A stretch of DNA of 64,000 bases from Bradyrhizobium glycinis (GTDB lineage: Bacteria > Pseudomonadota > Alphaproteobacteria > Rhizobiales > Xanthobacteraceae): the NCBI RefSeq assembly GCF_016031655.1, contig NZ_JACCHQ010000010.1:62001-126000 (forward strand), written 5' to 3'. Every line of letters starts with the position of its first letter. Position 1 is the first letter of the stretch. Positions 46,463 to 57,184 of the stretch are shown one piece after another. The notes below the pieces were generated by a model. That model saw only the letters and a program-made list of their open reading frames with translations. It did not search any database and was not told the DNA's origin. Both the position numbers and the translations under genes were made by a program.

Positions 46463-47026
46463 CTAAGCGGCCTTGGCCTTCGCGACATGGGTCGCGATCG
46501 CGTCCATCAGGGCCGGCGACAGGCAGTCGTAGGGCTCGAGGCCGATCTCCTTCAGCCGCGAACGGATGCCGGCCATCTGCTCGGGCTTCACACCCGATTC
46601 GATCACGGAGGAAACGAAGGCGGCGAATTGCGGCGCCTGCGAGCCCTGCTCCTGGAACAGTTCGGGATGGATGAAATCGAGGCCGTAGAACGGATGGTTC
46701 TTGTTCTCGATCCGGCCGTACATGTGCGTGCCGCAGGCCTTGCAAGCGTGGCGCTGGATCACCGCGGAAGGGTCGACGATCTCAAGCTTGTCGCCGTTCT
46801 CGAGCACGGTGACGTTCTGGCGCGGCACCACGGCGACGACGGAGAAGATCGCGCCCTGCGGTTTCCAGCACTTCGTGCAGCCGCAGGCGTGATTATGCGC
46901 GACGTCGCCCTTGATGCCGACCTTCACCGGGTGGTCGCTGCATTTGCAGACCAGCGTGCCGCCGGCGAAATTGCCGCTGCCTTGCTTGATGCCGTTGTCT
47001 ATCGAGGGATGGAGTGCAACAGTCAT
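46463..47026 (-). CDS. gfa: S-(hydroxymethyl)glutathione synthase Gfa
   Basis: A 187-residue zinc protein with ribosome site [42 protein letters not shown] and [12 protein letters not shown] hold the cysteines of the Gfa zinc fold (C27, C29, and the CGCTKC group). The family name reflects a proposed role in capturing formaldehyde as S-hydroxymethyl-glutathione; later studies questioned the catalysis. It directly follows the formaldehyde dehydrogenase gene and is last in the operon with xoxF. Confidence 0.93.
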   Translation of the reverse strand: MTVALHPSIDNGIKQGSGNFAGGTLVCKCSDHPVKVGIKGDVAHNHACGCTKCWKPQGAIFSVVAVVPRQNVTVLENGDKLEIVDPSAVIQRHACKACGTHMYGRIENKNHPFYGLDFIHPELFQEQGSQAPQFAAFVSSVIESGVKPEQMAGIRSRLKEIGLEPYDCLSPALMDAIATHVAKAKAA

Positions 47027-47058
47027 GGGTCGATCCTCCTTGGTGTGACGTTTTCGAG

Positions 47059-48168
<1,110 letters not shown>

Positions 48169-48227
48169 CGGTAGCTCCTCAAATCTCATCAGACGCCAAG
48201 AAGTAGTCCTGGCAGCCCTCGTAACGT

Positions 48228-48749
48228 TCATTTCTTACCCATGCAGGCGTCTTCGGCCTGGGTATAGGCCTCCGTCTTCTCCTCCTTTTTCGAAGGACGC
48301 TGCCGGCCCAAGGCGTCGGTGGAGCGCGCGCGGAGATAGACGTAGAGATCGTCCATGTAGCAGGCGACGTTCGGGTTGTCGCCGAAGGCCGGCATGACGT
48401 TCTCCTGCGCGGTCGAGATGTTCTTGCGGCCAGAGGCGACCACGCCGAGGAAGTCGCCGTAGCTGATCGACTTGACGGAATCCCTCAGCGCCGGTGCGTA
48501 GGTCGATCCCATGCCGTCGGGACCGTGGCACACGTGACAGTCCGAGTGATAGCGGCGGTATCCGGAATAGGTGAACCAGTCCACCGTGCCGTCGGCCGAA
48601 ATCTTGTAGGTGGGATTTCCCTCCTTATCGAGCCACTTTCCGTCGTCTTCCTTCTTCACGGCGGCCGGATCGCCCGGACCCTCCGCGACCGCAATTCCTG
48701 CGGAGGCAACCAAGATCGTCGCAGCAATGACAAAGCAGATTTTACGCAA
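48228..48749 (-). CDS. xoxG: XoxG-like cytochrome c
   Basis: A 173-residue periplasmic cytochrome. It starts at TTG (48749) with GAGGAAA upstream and has a signal peptide [20 protein letters not shown]. The haem motif is CHVCH (C71-C74-H75), and [11 protein letters not shown] can supply the axial Met. The C-terminal tail is rich in Lys and Glu and ends with EDACMGKK. XoxG-type cytochromes take electrons from XoxF. The gene is 83 bases after xoxF and 60 bases ahead of frmA, in the same operon. Confidence 0.88.
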   Translation of the reverse strand: MRKICFVIAATILVASAGIAVAEGPGDPAAVKKEDDGKWLDKEGNPTYKISADGTVDWFTYSGYRRYHSDCHVCHGPDGMGSTYAPALRDSVKSISYGDFLGVVASGRKNISTAQENVMPAFGDNPNVACYMDDLYVYLRARSTDALGRQRPSKKEEKTEAYTQAEDACMGKK

Positions 48750-48832
48750 GAGATTGTTTCCTCGGCCGGCATTCGGTGGAGACGAGCCGGCGCGTGGAGC
48801 GATCCACGCGCCGGAGCGATGCTGAGCGAGGC

Positions 48833-50638
48833 CTAGTTCGGCAGCGAGAACACGGTCAGCGTACCGCCGAGCGCCGTGTAGTTGCTGAGGGCCGCGTAGC
48901 CGCCGACCGCACCGAGGCCTGCGGTCGGATCGGTCAGGCCTGCCGCCAGACCGATGCCGGCCCAGCCACCCACGCCGGAGAGCACGGCGACGTACTGCTT
49001 GCCGTTGTTCTCATAGGTGGTGACGTTGCCGATGATGCCGGAGGGAGTCTTGAACTTGTAGAGCTCCTTGCCGGACTTGGCGTCGACTGCCTTCAGGTAG
49101 CCCTCGAGCGTGCCGTAGAACACCACGCCCCCGGCGGTTGCGAGCGCACCCGACCAGACCGAGAACTGCTCCTTGTTCGACCAGACGATCTTGCCGGTCT
49201 TGCCGTCCCAGGCGATGAAGTTGCCCATGTGGCTTTCACCCTGCGGCGGATACATCGAGAGCGTCGCACCCACATAGGGCTGACCCGCGGTGTAGCTCAC
49301 CTTGAACGGTTCGTAATCCATGCAGACGTGGTTGGTCGGAACGTAGAACAGCTGCGTGTCCGGCGAGTAGGCCGCCGGCTGCTCGTCCTTGGTGCCGAGC
49401 GCGGCCGGACAGATGCCCTTCGTGTTCTTGTCCTCTCCGCCGTGCTCGGTCGAGTATTGAGCGACGACTTTGGGACGGCCGTAGGTCGGCGAGTTCTTGT
49501 CCATGTCGACGCCGCTGGTCCAGTTCACCTTCGGGTCGTACTTCTCGGCGACCAGCAATTCGCCGGTCTCGCGGTCCATGGTGTAGGCGAGCCCGTTGCG
49601 GTCGAAGTGCGTCAGCAGCTTGCGGTTCTGACCGTTGATCTGCTGATCGGTGAGGATCATTTCGTTGACGCCGTCATAGTCCCACTCGTCGTGGGGCGTC
49701 ATCTGATAGACCCACTTCGCCATTCCGCTGTCGGCATCGCGCGCGAAGATCGTCATCGACCACTTATTGTCGCCGGGACGCTGCTTCGGATTCCAGGTCG
49801 AGGGGTTGCCCGACCCGTAATAGACCATGTTCAGCGCGGGATCATAGGATATCCAGCCCCATGTGCAGCCGCCGCCGATCTTCCACTGATCGCCTTGCCA
49901 GGTCTTCAGCGACGAGTCGGGGCCGACCGGCTTGCCGAGCGACGTGGTCTTGACGGGATCCAGCTTGATCTGATCATCCGGGCCTTCGGAATAGGCGCGC
50001 CAGACCTGCTTGCCCGACTTGAGGTCGTATGCGGTGACGTGGCATTGCACGCCGAACTCGCCGCCGGAGATGCCGACCAGGACCTTGTCCTTGACGACAA
50101 GCGCGGCCGATGTGCCGGTCTCGCCCTTCGCAGGGTTGCCGTTGGTCGCCGACCAGGCCACCTGGCCGGTCTTGGCGTCGAGTGCGACGAGGTTGGTGTC
50201 GGCCTGATGCAGGATGATCTTGCCGTCGCCGTAGGACAGGCCCCGATTGACGGTGTCGCAGCACATCACGGGGATGACGTTCGGATCCTGCTTCGGCTCG
50301 TACTTCCAGATGATCTTGTTCTCGTTGGAAAGGTCAAGGGCGTAGACCTTGTTTGGGAACGGCGTGTGGACGTACATGACGTTGCCGATGATCAGCGGGC
50401 CGCCTTCATGGCCGCGCAGCACGCCGGTCGAGAACGTCCAGGCGACCTGAAGCTTGCCGACGTTCTGAGCGTTGATCTGGTTCAGCTTGGAATAGCGGGT
50501 GTTGGCATAGTCCCCTGCCGGCATCACCCAGTCCTTCGGGTTCTGCGACATCTTGATCAGCTCGTCATTGGCTGAAGCGCTGCCGACGGCGAGAGCCGCC
50601 GCGGAGCCGAGATAGGTCGCCAGTAGCACCTTGCGCAT
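48833..50638 (-). CDS. xoxF: Lanthanide-dependent methanol dehydrogenase XoxF
   Basis: A 601-residue quinoprotein with a signal peptide ([18 protein letters not shown]) and ribosome site [17 protein letters not shown] holds the vicinal disulfide by PQQ. W319-D320-Y321-D322 in [12 protein letters not shown] is the Asp-x-Asp pattern that marks XoxF rather than the Ca enzyme MxaF. Also present: [24 protein letters not shown] (Trp propeller motif), [14 protein letters not shown], and the C-terminal [18 protein letters not shown] usual for the XoxF5-like clade. It oxidises methanol to formaldehyde (or formate) with lanthanide and PQQ. It heads the operon xoxF-xoxG-frmA-gfa. Confidence 0.97.
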   Translation of the reverse strand: MRKVLLATYLGSAAALAVGSASANDELIKMSQNPKDWVMPAGDYANTRYSKLNQINAQNVGKLQVAWTFSTGVLRGHEGGPLIIGNVMYVHTPFPNKVYALDLSNENKIIWKYEPKQDPNVIPVMCCDTVNRGLSYGDGKIILHQADTNLVALDAKTGQVAWSATNGNPAKGETGTSAALVVKDKVLVGISGGEFGVQCHVTAYDLKSGKQVWRAYSEGPDDQIKLDPVKTTSLGKPVGPDSSLKTWQGDQWKIGGGCTWGWISYDPALNMVYYGSGNPSTWNPKQRPGDNKWSMTIFARDADSGMAKWVYQMTPHDEWDYDGVNEMILTDQQINGQNRKLLTHFDRNGLAYTMDRETGELLVAEKYDPKVNWTSGVDMDKNSPTYGRPKVVAQYSTEHGGEDKNTKGICPAALGTKDEQPAAYSPDTQLFYVPTNHVCMDYEPFKVSYTAGQPYVGATLSMYPPQGESHMGNFIAWDGKTGKIVWSNKEQFSVWSGALATAGGVVFYGTLEGYLKAVDAKSGKELYKFKTPSGIIGNVTTYENNGKQYVAVLSGVGGWAGIGLAAGLTDPTAGLGAVGGYAALSNYTALGGTLTVFSLPN

Positions 50639-51148
50639 AGGTTATTCCTCCGTTGGTCTCGTTTATTGTTTCCGAAGCATTGCTGAATCGCCGGGCTTCT
50701 CGTCCGGCGTCTGCTCGTGCAGGGCGGTCACGATTGGGACCAGAAACGATGCTGTGCTGTTTCCTCCTCCTGATGAGAGCCACGGGTCCACGTGCGGGAG
50801 TGGCCCGTTCTTGTTGTTCCTGCCGCAATCTCTAACGGCTTCGTCATCGGGAAACTTGCCCAAGAGAGAAGCCGGTTTGCTCGACAGCGCACGGAGGAGA
50901 AGATTTTGATTTTGCAGTAGCGAATTCAGCGGCTTCGGTGCGCCTTTGAGGCCGCCTCCGCGTTCAGGTTCCCCTTGACGGCGCTGCAACTAAGGCGGAG
51001 GATTAAGTTTCAAGAGTGGCGATGGAACGATGGCGCTCGTTGCAAGAGACCGCTCAATGCGAGGTAAACGTCACGCAATCACGGCTGAGGGCTCCGGCAG
51101 CGCTGGTTGCGAGCGCCGAATCTCCGGATCAAACCAGTGGCTGGGTTA
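50639..51148. promoter_or_regulatory. Divergent intergenic region xoxF / AraC-type regulator
   Basis: About 510 bases without a convincing gene. It must hold the leftward xoxF promoter and the rightward promoter of the AraC-family gene. The xoxF ribosome site GGAGGAA is at 50644-50650. I see no clear palindrome; the open frames here are Arg or Pro-rich shadows. Confidence 0.5.
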
Positions 51149-52117
51149 ATGTCCGACACCATTCACACGCTATCGACGACGGGAATGACGCCGAAGCGGC
51201 AGATCCAGAGCTGGATCGACGGGCTGACGAGCCTGTGCGGGTATTTCGACGTCGATCCGCTGGAGGCGTCCTCGCTCGAGGGGCGCATCGATTACACCAC
51301 GGTCTCGCGCCTGAAGCTCTGCCAGATCGAGGTGAGCCAGCACCGCATCGCGCACACGATGGCGCGAGCCAAGGCCAATGAACACCCGTACATAAAAATC
51401 CACTTCCAGACCTACGGCGTGTCTTATTTCGAACAAGAAGGCCGTCACATCGAGATCAATCCGGGCGACATCATCGCCTATGACGTCTCCTGTCCGCATT
51501 CGATCATCAGTCCCGCCTTTACCCGTCACGACGTGGTGATCGTGCCGAAGGCGCTGCTGCGCGACCGCGGATTCCCGTCGCAGCGGATGCCGGCCTGCAA
51601 ATTGAGCGCGAAGACGGGCACCGGGCGGATCGCCCACGATTTCGTCCATGCCACCTTCGACGAGGCGGCAAAGCTGTCGGCCAACAGCGCGGTCGGCGTC
51701 GCCGATTCGCTGATCGACCTGTTGCTGCTGCCGCTGCGCGAAGCCGACACGATGTTCGATCGTGTCGGGCCCGAAGCGATGTATGTGCGCGCGCAGTTCT
51801 TCATCCGCGAGCACTTGCGCGACCCGGATCTGTGCATCGACCAGATCTCGGCCGAGCTCGGCTGCTCCAAGCGCTATCTGCACATGCTGTTCTCGGAGCG
51901 CGGCACCACGGTGAGCGACTACATCTGGCAGGCACGGCTGCAGAACTGCCGCCAGGAGCTCGAGGCCCACGCCGGCAAGACCATCACTGACGTTGCCTTT
52001 TCCTGGGGTTTCTCCAGCTCATCGCATTTCAGCCGGGTGTTCCGGAAATACTTCGGCGTGGTGCCGTCCTCGATCCATAAGGCACAGCAGGGCGCGGCAA
52101 GCTCCGGCGAGCATTAG
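51149..52117 (+). CDS. AraC-family regulator next to xoxF
   Basis: A 322-residue regulator from the ATG at 51149 (the frame opens at 51107). The N-terminal half is a cupin-like sensor of the AraC_binding_2 kind, with HFQTYGVSYFEQEGRHIEI and PGDIIAYDVSCPHSI. The C-terminal 100 residues hold the two helix-turn-helix units: DLCIDQISAELGCSKRYLHMLF and TITDVAFSWGFSSSSHFSRVFRKYFG. The gene diverges from xoxF across 510 bases, so control of xoxF in response to methanol, lanthanide or an aldehyde is a reasonable inference. Confidence 0.9.
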   Translation: MSDTIHTLSTTGMTPKRQIQSWIDGLTSLCGYFDVDPLEASSLEGRIDYTTVSRLKLCQIEVSQHRIAHTMARAKANEHPYIKIHFQTYGVSYFEQEGRHIEINPGDIIAYDVSCPHSIISPAFTRHDVVIVPKALLRDRGFPSQRMPACKLSAKTGTGRIAHDFVHATFDEAAKLSANSAVGVADSLIDLLLLPLREADTMFDRVGPEAMYVRAQFFIREHLRDPDLCIDQISAELGCSKRYLHMLFSERGTTVSDYIWQARLQNCRQELEAHAGKTITDVAFSWGFSSSSHFSRVFRKYFGVVPSSIHKAQQGAASSGEH

Positions 52118-52216
52118 GCATGATCCGGAAAAGTGTGTAGCGGTTTTCCGAAAAGATCATGCTCGAACAACAACCTAAAGCGCGATGACGATTCATCCTG
52201 ATCGCATAGCGCTTTA
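52118..52216. repeat. Interspersed repeat with two hairpins
   Basis: GCATGATC (52118-52125) pairs with GATCATGC (52155-52162), flanking CGGAAAA and TTTTCCG. Then TAAAGCGC (52176-52183) pairs with GCGCTTTA (52209-52216). The sequence family is one I recognise from intergenic regions of Bradyrhizobium-like genomes. It lies directly after the AraC-type gene and may also end its transcript. Confidence 0.75.
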
Positions 52217-52254
52217 GATGTTCCCAAGCGAATGCTCGCGCGGTGTCGGCGGCC

Positions 52255-52680
52255 TCACGCTGGCATGGCGACATAGGGAATGCCGGCCACGAGAGCGACC
52301 AGCAGCACCGCGTTCCCGAGCATTCCGCTCCAATGCAGCCGGCGTAACCGACGCGCGGCCTCGGCGTCACCGGCGTCCCGCGCGCTGAGCTGGTCGTCGA
52401 ACCGTTGCATGAACCAGGGGCGGCCCCAGATCGCCAGGGCCGCGATCACGCCGACGCCGAACGCGGCGAGCAGGCGGCCGTCGAGCAGCAGCGCAACCGT
52501 TGCAATGACGCCGGCGACGCGCATCACCAGAAAATGGGCGTTGAACATTCCGCGCAGCAACTGGGCGACGGGCTGGATGTCGAGCCTCACCAGCAGGAAA
52601 GCGGGCGAAGCCAGCGTGAAATAGCTCATCGGAAAGAGCAGGATGATCATGACGGCAACGGCGACTGCATCCGGTGTCAT
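52255..52680 (-). CDS. Small membrane protein, 141 residues
   Basis: The ATG at 52680 gives about three to four hydrophobic spans: VAVAVMIILLFPMSYFTLASPAFLLV, VMRVAGVIATVALLLDG with LLAAFGVGVIAALAIW, and MLGNAVLLVALVAGIPYVAM at the end. A charged loop with RFDDQLSARDAGDAEAARRLRRLHW lies between. No family is recognised. The frame is open further upstream, but that part is Arg-rich non-coding sequence. It is 125 bases after the TctC-type gene. Confidence 0.7.
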   Translation of the reverse strand: MTPDAVAVAVMIILLFPMSYFTLASPAFLLVRLDIQPVAQLLRGMFNAHFLVMRVAGVIATVALLLDGRLLAAFGVGVIAALAIWGRPWFMQRFDDQLSARDAGDAEAARRLRRLHWSGMLGNAVLLVALVAGIPYVAMPA

Positions 52681-52805
52681 GCGATCGGCCTCCCTTGTCC
52701 GCACAGGCGCGCAATCATAGCGGGAAAATGCGCCTCCGACACTAGGCTTTGGTCGGACTCCCGGGAGGGGCGGGAGCAGCCGGGTGACCGGCCAAGCCTC
52801 CAGGT

Positions 52806-53795
52806 TCAGGCCGGCTCGAGGCCGAGCGCCTGCGCGCTCTCGATCCAGATCGGCAGCTCGCGCTGGTACAGCGCATTGGTGTCCTTGAAGCCGAGTGCGG
52901 GTTCGAGCACGAAGGTCGCGAGAACCTCCTTCACCTTCGAATCGTTGTTGGCGGCGACACAGAGCTCGGCGATGCGATCGACCACCGGCTGCGGCGTCGC
53001 CTTCGGCACTGCCCAGCCGGTGAACCCGCTCACGGTGAAGAATTTCGACGTCGCGCCCTGTTCCGGCAGCGTCTTGATGTTCGGGATCGCATCGACCTTC
53101 TTCGAATGCACGGCGAACACCGTGCCACGATCGCTTTGCAGGACCGACTGCGCGGCCGTGTAGCTGCCCATCGCGGCATCGAGGGTGCCTTCCAGCATTC
53201 CCGTCCACATCGGCGCCTCGCCGCGATAGTGCACCGGCTCGATGTTGAGGCCGTACTGCTTATTGAGCTCGTTGATGGTCATGTGCGGGGCCGAGCCCGC
53301 GCTGTAGGTGCCGAAGTTCACCTTGCCGCTCTTGCGCGCGAAGGCGACGAAATCCTCCAGCGTCTTGACCCCGGTTTTCGGGTTCGCGACCAGCAACAGG
53401 CCGGCGCCGGGAATGACGCTGACGAGCGTCAGATCCTTGTCCATGTCGTAGCCGGGATTCTTCATCACCACACGGTTCATGATGTAAGTGGTCGAGATCG
53501 AGCACAGGATGGTGTGGCCGTCGGGCTCGGCGCGGGCGACTTCCGCCGTGCCGATCGCACCGGAGGCGCCGGGCTTGTTCTCGATGACGACGGTCTTGCC
53601 GACCTGCTTGGAGATGAACTCGCCATAGGCGCGCGCGAGCAGGTCGGTCTGGCCGCCGGCGGGATAGCTGCAGATCATGCGAATCTGCCGCGCCGGCCAG
53701 CTGCTTTGCGCCGATGCGCCGCGCGCGAGGAACGGCATCGCCAGTGCGGTGGTACCGGCGGCGATGAAATGGCGGCGATCGAGCTTGGCGGACAT
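52806..53795 (-). CDS. TctC/Bug-type substrate-binding protein
   Basis: A 329-residue periplasmic protein of the Bug family. It has a Tat-like leader (KLDRRHFIAAGTTALAMPFLARGASA) and PARQIRMICSYPAGGQTDLLARAYG, then VIENKPGASGAIGTAEVARAEPDGHT, the usual anion-binding loops. Bug proteins bind carboxylates or aromatic acids and often serve tripartite tricarboxylate carriers. No membrane subunits (TctA/B) are next to it, as is common for orphan Bug genes. It follows the XoxJ-like gene at 111 bases on the same strand. Confidence 0.9.
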   Translation of the reverse strand: MSAKLDRRHFIAAGTTALAMPFLARGASAQSSWPARQIRMICSYPAGGQTDLLARAYGEFISKQVGKTVVIENKPGASGAIGTAEVARAEPDGHTILCSISTTYIMNRVVMKNPGYDMDKDLTLVSVIPGAGLLLVANPKTGVKTLEDFVAFARKSGKVNFGTYSAGSAPHMTINELNKQYGLNIEPVHYRGEAPMWTGMLEGTLDAAMGSYTAAQSVLQSDRGTVFAVHSKKVDAIPNIKTLPEQGATSKFFTVSGFTGWAVPKATPQPVVDRIAELCVAANNDSKVKEVLATFVLEPALGFKDTNALYQRELPIWIESAQALGLEPA

Positions 53796-53906
53796 GATTC
53801 TCTCCCTGATTTTTGCCGAACCTACTGCATCAGGCCGTCGCTGCCATGGATCGCAGGCGAGACAGATTGGCGCATTGGCTCGCCCTGCGTCCGGGCCGTG
53901 AGAGCC

Positions 53907-54836
53907 TCACCGCTGGATGATCTTCGTCCAGACATCGCCGAGGATCGCGGGCTCGCGCGGCGGCAGATAGGTGAGGCCGGCCTGCTTGCCGAATTCGGCG
54001 ATCTTGCCCGAAGCCGTGAGCTCCGTCAGCGCCTGGTTGACGGCCGCGATCAGCGCGCCATCGCTGGCGAGCCCGATATAACCGCGATTGGCGCCGATCG
54101 GATAATAGTAGCCGGACGCCGTGATCGCCGTGTTCGGGTGCGCGGCGCGATGGGCGTCGAAGCGGGCAAGATCGATCAGCGTCGCGTCATGGTCGCCGCG
54201 CTCGAGTGCGCCGAGGAGATCGTCGCGGCCGGGGACGAGGTGGGTGATGTTGTCGATCAGGCGCCCCTTGTCGAAGGTCATCAGGATGGCGTCGCCGAGC
54301 GATCCGCTTTCGATGGCGAGACGAAGGCCGGCGAGATCGCCGATGTCGCCGACCTTGCGCCCGCGGGCGTTTTGTCCCAGCACCACCGTCATCGGCGAAT
54401 AGATGTAGGGCTGGCTCGGCGCGAGCACGCCGAGCGGGACGCGACGGCGCCGATCGTCGCGCGTGGCGCCGGCGAAATCCGGCAAGCGCGCCGTCTTCAT
54501 CCCGGGTGCGACGAGCGAATCCTGCGTCAGCGCGTAGCCGCCGACCAGCGAGCAGCGCCCGTCCGAGAGCAGCGCGTTGGCCTCGAGCTGCGGGCTCGAA
54601 TCCTCGTCCAGCCTGCTCTCGAACCACTGGATCTTCAGCGGGCGTCCCATCCGCTCGGCGATCGCCTGCGCCAGCAGCACGTCGAAGCCGGCATCCGGCT
54701 TGCCGCGGCGATGCACCGAGAGCGGCGGCCGGTCCTCGTCGAGACAGACCTTCAGGGGATCGTCGGCCGCGAGAGCGACCGACGCCATCGTCGACAGAAA
54801 GGCCGCAACGCTCCAGGCAACGCGCCAGCGTCTCAT
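53907..54836 (-). CDS. xoxJ: XoxJ/MxaJ-like periplasmic binding protein
   Basis: A 309-residue protein. The ATG at 54836 overlaps the cytochrome stop by 4 bases and gives a signal peptide (RRWRVAWSVAAFLSTMASVALAA). The mature part resembles type 3 solute-binding folds: LKVCLDEDRPPLSVHRRGKPDAGFDVLLAQAIAERMG (key: PPLS...GFDVLLAQAIAE), then LGVLAPSQPYIYSPM, LRLAIESGSLGD. MxaJ and XoxJ proteins belong here and are thought to help activate or assemble the dehydrogenase. Its position after a PQQ dehydrogenase and a cytochrome c fits the dehydrogenase-G-J order of xox loci. Confidence 0.85.
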   Translation of the reverse strand: MRRWRVAWSVAAFLSTMASVALAADDPLKVCLDEDRPPLSVHRRGKPDAGFDVLLAQAIAERMGRPLKIQWFESRLDEDSSPQLEANALLSDGRCSLVGGYALTQDSLVAPGMKTARLPDFAGATRDDRRRRVPLGVLAPSQPYIYSPMTVVLGQNARGRKVGDIGDLAGLRLAIESGSLGDAILMTFDKGRLIDNITHLVPGRDDLLGALERGDHDATLIDLARFDAHRAAHPNTAITASGYYYPIGANRGYIGLASDGALIAAVNQALTELTASGKIAEFGKQAGLTYLPPREPAILGDVWTKIIQR

Positions 54837-55189
54837 GGCTTTCTCCGGCTGGAGACAAAGGCCCAGAGGTTTCCGATCTCGTCGTCGCTGAGAATGTCGC
54901 CCCAGGGCGGCATCTTGTTGTTCTTGCCGTTCTTGACCGTGGTGACGAAGCGCGTCTTGTCGTCGGGGATGACGCGCAGGTCCGGCGTGATGGTGCCGGA
55001 GTTCATCAGGTTGGGACCGTGGCAGTGCGAGCATTTCTCGGCATAGGTCGACTTGCCGTGGTCGATCTGCGCCTGCAAGGGATTGCCGGTTGCGTTATCC
55101 GCGGCGCGAACGGTCGCCGCAAGCGCGACCGTCAGCACTGCGACGGTGGCGATCGTCGCCACCGTCCTGTGTGATACGTCTGTTAGCAT
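54833..55189 (-). CDS. Cytochrome c partner of PQQ dehydrogenase
   Basis: A 118-residue protein from the ATG at 55189, with a hydrophobic leader (TVATIATVAVLTVALAATVRAA). The haem motif is CSHCH (C53-C56-H57), and NNKMPPWGD supplies the likely axial Met. It lies 10 bases after the dehydrogenase stop and overlaps the XoxJ-like start by 4 bases. It is the probable electron acceptor of the adjacent enzyme. Confidence 0.9.
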   Translation of the reverse strand: MLTDVSHRTVATIATVAVLTVALAATVRAADNATGNPLQAQIDHGKSTYAEKCSHCHGPNLMNSGTITPDLRVIPDDKTRFVTTVKNGKNNKMPPWGDILSDDEIGNLWAFVSSRRKP

Positions 55190-55199
55190 CGTGCCGTGG

Positions 55200-56864
55200 T
55201 TACTGCTTGACCGCAAAGACCCACAGCGAGCCGCCGGGCGGCACGGCGGCAAGCCGCTCGTCACCGGAGAACAACGAGTAGACGCCGCCATAGCCGCTGG
55301 TGACCGCGACGTATTGCACGCCATCCTGCTGCCAGGTCACCGGCTGACCCTCGATGCCGGACCCGGTTTGGAACTGCCAGAGCTTCTTGCCGGTGTCGGC
55401 GTCGAAGGCCTCGAACTCGCCGGTCAGCTGACCCGAGAACACGACGCCGCCGGCCGTCGACAGCACACCCGAGAAGCGCGGAATGTCGCTCGGCGCCTCC
55501 CACTTGGCCTTGCCCGTCATGGGGTCGATGGCCTTGAGGTAGCCGCGCGGGCCATCGTCGAACTGCCAGGGATCGGTCAGGTCCATGCCGAGATACCATT
55601 CACCCTGCTTGAAGGTGACGGGCTCCGCCTTGTACTTGCCGCCGAAATTGAGCGTGTTGGCATAGGCGAGGCCGGTCTGCGGATTGAACGACATCGGCTC
55701 CCAGTTCTTACCGCCGAGGATCGACGGATAGACCGTCACCTTCTTGCCCTCGCGCGCGTCCTTGGAAACGTCGCTCTCGATCGGACGTCCGGTTTTCATG
55801 TCGATGCCGGTCGCCCAATTCACCTTCACGTAGGGATTGGCTGCGAGCAGCTTCCCGTTGGTGCGGTCGAGCACGTAGAAGAAGCCGTTGCGGTTGGCAT
55901 TCATCAGCGCCTTGGTCGGCTTGCCCTCGACGTTCACGTCGGCGAGCACCATCTCGGCCACGGCGTCGTAGTCGAACGGATTGTTCGGCGAGAACTGGTA
56001 GTGCCACTTGATCTTGCCGGTCTTGGGATCCATCGCCAGCACGGAGCAGGTGTAGAGATTGTCGCCGGGGCGCACTGCCGAGTTGAACGGGCCGGGATTG
56101 CCGATGCCCCAATAGACCGTGTTCAGCTCGGGATCATAAGAGCCCGTGATCCAGGTCGAGCCGCCGCCGAGCTTCCAGGTGTCGCCCTTCCAGGTGTCGC
56201 CGCCGGGCTCGTCCGGCGAGGGGATCGAATGGGTTCGCCAGAGATGCTTGCCCGTTGCCGGATCCCAGCCGTCGATGAAGCCCCTTGTGCCGAATTCGGC
56301 GCCGGAGATGCCGGTGATGACGACACCGTCGGCAACGAGCGGGGCCACCGTCATCGAATAGCCTTCCTTGAAATCGGCCGCCTTCTGCCGCCACAGCTCC
56401 TTGCCGTTCTTGGCGTCGATGGCAATCACGTGGGCATCGAGGGTCGTACGGAACAGCTTGCCCTCGTGAATCGCGGCGCCGCGGTTGATGATGCCGCAGC
56501 AGACAATTCGCGGCGTCTCCGCCGGATATTCGATCTTGCTCTTCCAGATCTGCTTGCCGGTCTTGACGTCCACCGCCATGGTCGCATTGTGCGTGGTCAC
56601 ATAGATCACGCCCTGATAGACGATGGGTTGGGACTCCTCACTGCGATCGTCGTTGAAGGAGTAGTTCCAGACCGGGACCAGGTTCTTGACCGTATCCTTG
56701 TTGATCTGCTTCAGCGTCGAGAAGCGCTGGAGATTGTAGCCCATTCCATAATTGAGAACGTTCGACGTGTCGGTCGCACCCTTGACCAGCTGTTCGGTGG
56801 TTTGTGCATTTGCACAGGTTGACGCAAGCATGACAAGGCTCGCGGCCATCGCAAAGCGTTTCAT
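55200..56864 (-). CDS. PQQ-dependent alcohol dehydrogenase, lanthanide-type (ExaF-like)
   Basis: A 554-residue quinoprotein. The ATG at 56864 follows GGGAGG and gives a signal peptide (RFAMAASLVMLASTCANA). RIVCCGIINRGAAI carries the vicinal disulfide. D298-Y299-D300 in NPFDYDAVAEMV is the Asp-x-Asp signature of lanthanide enzymes. Propeller Trp motifs are present, such as TMAVDVKTGKQIWKS and VIAIDAKNGKELWRQ. It is more like ethanol-type enzymes (ExaF/PedH) than XoxF; the substrate is inferred only. It heads the operon dehydrogenase-cytochrome c-XoxJ-like, divergent from the lanmodulin gene. Confidence 0.92.
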   Translation of the reverse strand: MKRFAMAASLVMLASTCANAQTTEQLVKGATDTSNVLNYGMGYNLQRFSTLKQINKDTVKNLVPVWNYSFNDDRSEESQPIVYQGVIYVTTHNATMAVDVKTGKQIWKSKIEYPAETPRIVCCGIINRGAAIHEGKLFRTTLDAHVIAIDAKNGKELWRQKAADFKEGYSMTVAPLVADGVVITGISGAEFGTRGFIDGWDPATGKHLWRTHSIPSPDEPGGDTWKGDTWKLGGGSTWITGSYDPELNTVYWGIGNPGPFNSAVRPGDNLYTCSVLAMDPKTGKIKWHYQFSPNNPFDYDAVAEMVLADVNVEGKPTKALMNANRNGFFYVLDRTNGKLLAANPYVKVNWATGIDMKTGRPIESDVSKDAREGKKVTVYPSILGGKNWEPMSFNPQTGLAYANTLNFGGKYKAEPVTFKQGEWYLGMDLTDPWQFDDGPRGYLKAIDPMTGKAKWEAPSDIPRFSGVLSTAGGVVFSGQLTGEFEAFDADTGKKLWQFQTGSGIEGQPVTWQQDGVQYVAVTSGYGGVYSLFSGDERLAAVPPGGSLWVFAVKQ

Positions 56865-57184
56865 CCGTTCCTCCCAATATGCGCGCCTTTGACGCTGCGG
56901 CTGCAACACTCCGTCGGAAACCAAAACGCGTCAATACGAAAGTCGAAACGGCCGTGCCGATATGGTCGGCGGTCACCTGACGGAAACCTGACAAAGGCAA
57001 CTCCAACTTGTGCGCAGACGCTGAGAAATTCCGCGGCGCGAAGCACGATCGTGAGCAGGTCAATGCATTTTCCACCGGTTGTGGCGCGCGCAAGTTGCAA
57101 GTCCGGACTTGAACCGAGCGTCGCTTGCGGGTTTATCTCGGCTCTGCCCCATCGATCTGGGGCTCTATGTCAGGGGAGGTCTCG
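56865..57184. promoter_or_regulatory. Divergent promoter region PQQ dehydrogenase / lanmodulin
   Basis: 320 bases with no convincing gene. ACCTGAC occurs twice in direct orientation (56975-56981 and 56986-56992), 11 bases apart, one helical turn. This is a candidate activator site serving either direction. The lanmodulin ribosome site GGGGAGG lies at 57173-57179. Confidence 0.5.

Noticed and set aside
48776..50575. + strand frame of 599 codons opposite xoxF
   Set aside because: Shadow of xoxF; no family features.
48833..50638. Ca-dependent MxaF
   Set aside because: The second Asp of WDYD is present; MxaF has Ala there. No mxaI gene is near.
53106..55046. + strand frame of 646 codons
   Set aside because: Runs opposite the TctC-type and XoxJ-like genes, both of which have signal peptides and family motifs.
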